Positions 6,011 to 6,302 of a stretch of 6,302 bases of DNA are shown piece after piece (the stretch's first letter is position 1; the number at the start of each line of letters is the position of its first letter). The notes beneath the pieces are model-generated. The model searched no databases, had not been told where the DNA came from, and saw only the letters and a program-made list of their open reading frames with translations. This DNA comes from Lachnospiraceae bacterium (GTDB lineage: Bacteria; Bacillota_A; Clostridia; Lachnospirales; Lachnospiraceae): NCBI GenBank assembly GCA_017540915.1, contig JAFYAD010000332.1:1-6302 (forward strand). Direction: 5' to 3'. The translations under genes and the position numbers were made by a program.

Positions 6011-6302
6011 TTACGTCTTCTTTTTCTTTTTATGTTTCCGGTGTCTGCCCTGTTTTTCAACGGCATCACTGATACTTTTGATGTCGCCTTCTGGGATGAT
6101 AGCAAGGGGCAGCATGCCGAATGCTTTTTCAACGTCCTCCGAACTGCGAAGTGAGTTGTCCGTGATATACAGAAGCGTCAATATACCGACAGGTATCATG
6201 AAACCTATGAGAGCTCCTATCATACCGTTTTTCATGTTGTTGGGTGAGCTCTTTGACGTCGGAAGCACCGCGTATTCCACGATCTTCGGCTTCAGTGTAT
6301 CG
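6011..6302 (-). CDS. Wzz/CapA/CpsC-type polysaccharide co-polymerase (BY-kinase modulator), C-terminal 96 residues
   Basis: The frame is open past the window edge, so the N-terminal membrane helix and extracytoplasmic domain are missing. What remains matches the family's C-terminal end: KPKIVEYAVLPTSKSSPN, the Pro-containing segment before the second membrane helix, then a helix (about MIGALIGFMIPVGILTLLYI). A cytoplasmic tail of about 49 residues follows, containing SSEDVEKAFGMLPLAIIPEG, close to the family's conserved 'edie..lg.pvLg.iP' motif. The tail ends in a run of Lys, Arg and His (RHRKHKKKKKT). In Firmicutes the cytoplasmic tail of this protein activates the partner kinase, which here starts 5 bases downstream. 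A GTG near 6280 is internal and not a credible start. Regulation of chain length is known for the family; the polymer is unknown. Confidence 0.9.
   Translation of the reverse strand, partial: DTLKPKIVEYAVLPTSKSSPNNMKNGMIGALIGFMIPVGILTLLYITDNSLRSSEDVEKAFGMLPLAIIPEGDIKSISDAVEKQGRHRKHKKKKKT

Overview
The window reads as part of an exopolysaccharide or capsule locus from a Gram-positive anaerobe of the Clostridia, most probably a Lachnospiraceae member. This placement is inference. It rests on the paired membrane modulator and BY-kinase (the Firmicutes arrangement), strong AGGAG-type ribosome binding sites, and a secreted Lys-rich protein with TVSxN repeats and a degenerate BspA-like C-terminus, a style common in that family. 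All supported genes lie on the minus strand, so transcription runs from high to low coordinates. No tRNA, rRNA, CRISPR array, insertion sequence or integrase is visible.

In transcription order: (1) 6302-6011, the C-terminal end of a Wzz/CapA-type polysaccharide co-polymerase, cut by the window edge; (2) 6005-5163, a CapB/CpsD-type tyrosine autokinase with a very long Tyr-rich tail containing seven Gly-Tyr units; (3) 5022-4036, a secreted basic protein with a Gly/Ser linker, four TVSxN pentapeptides and a degenerate leucine-rich-repeat-like end; (4) a strong intrinsic terminator at 3955-3987; (5) 3849-1912, a membrane-anchored nucleotide-sugar 4,6-dehydratase of the PglF/WbpM type; (6) a non-coding gap of about 315 bp with overlapping inverted repeats; (7) 1596-289, a DegT/DnrJ/EryC1/StrS PLP-dependent sugar aminotransferase; (8) 212-1, the N-terminal 70 residues of a VanZ-like membrane protein, cut by the window edge.

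The genes form two modules. The co-polymerase and kinase would control polymer length and export by tyrosine phosphorylation, with the secreted protein as a surface accessory. The dehydratase and aminotransferase together would convert a UDP-HexNAc (probably UDP-GlcNAc) to its 4-keto-6-deoxy and then 4-amino-4,6-dideoxy form, the first two steps of a bacillosamine-type pathway. The later acetyltransferase, initiating transferase, flippase and polymerase are not in the window.

The least ordinary items are the Tyr/Gly tail of the kinase, the unrecognised secreted protein between kinase and sugar genes, and the structured gap between the two sugar enzymes. No wholly new system could be demonstrated from sequence alone.
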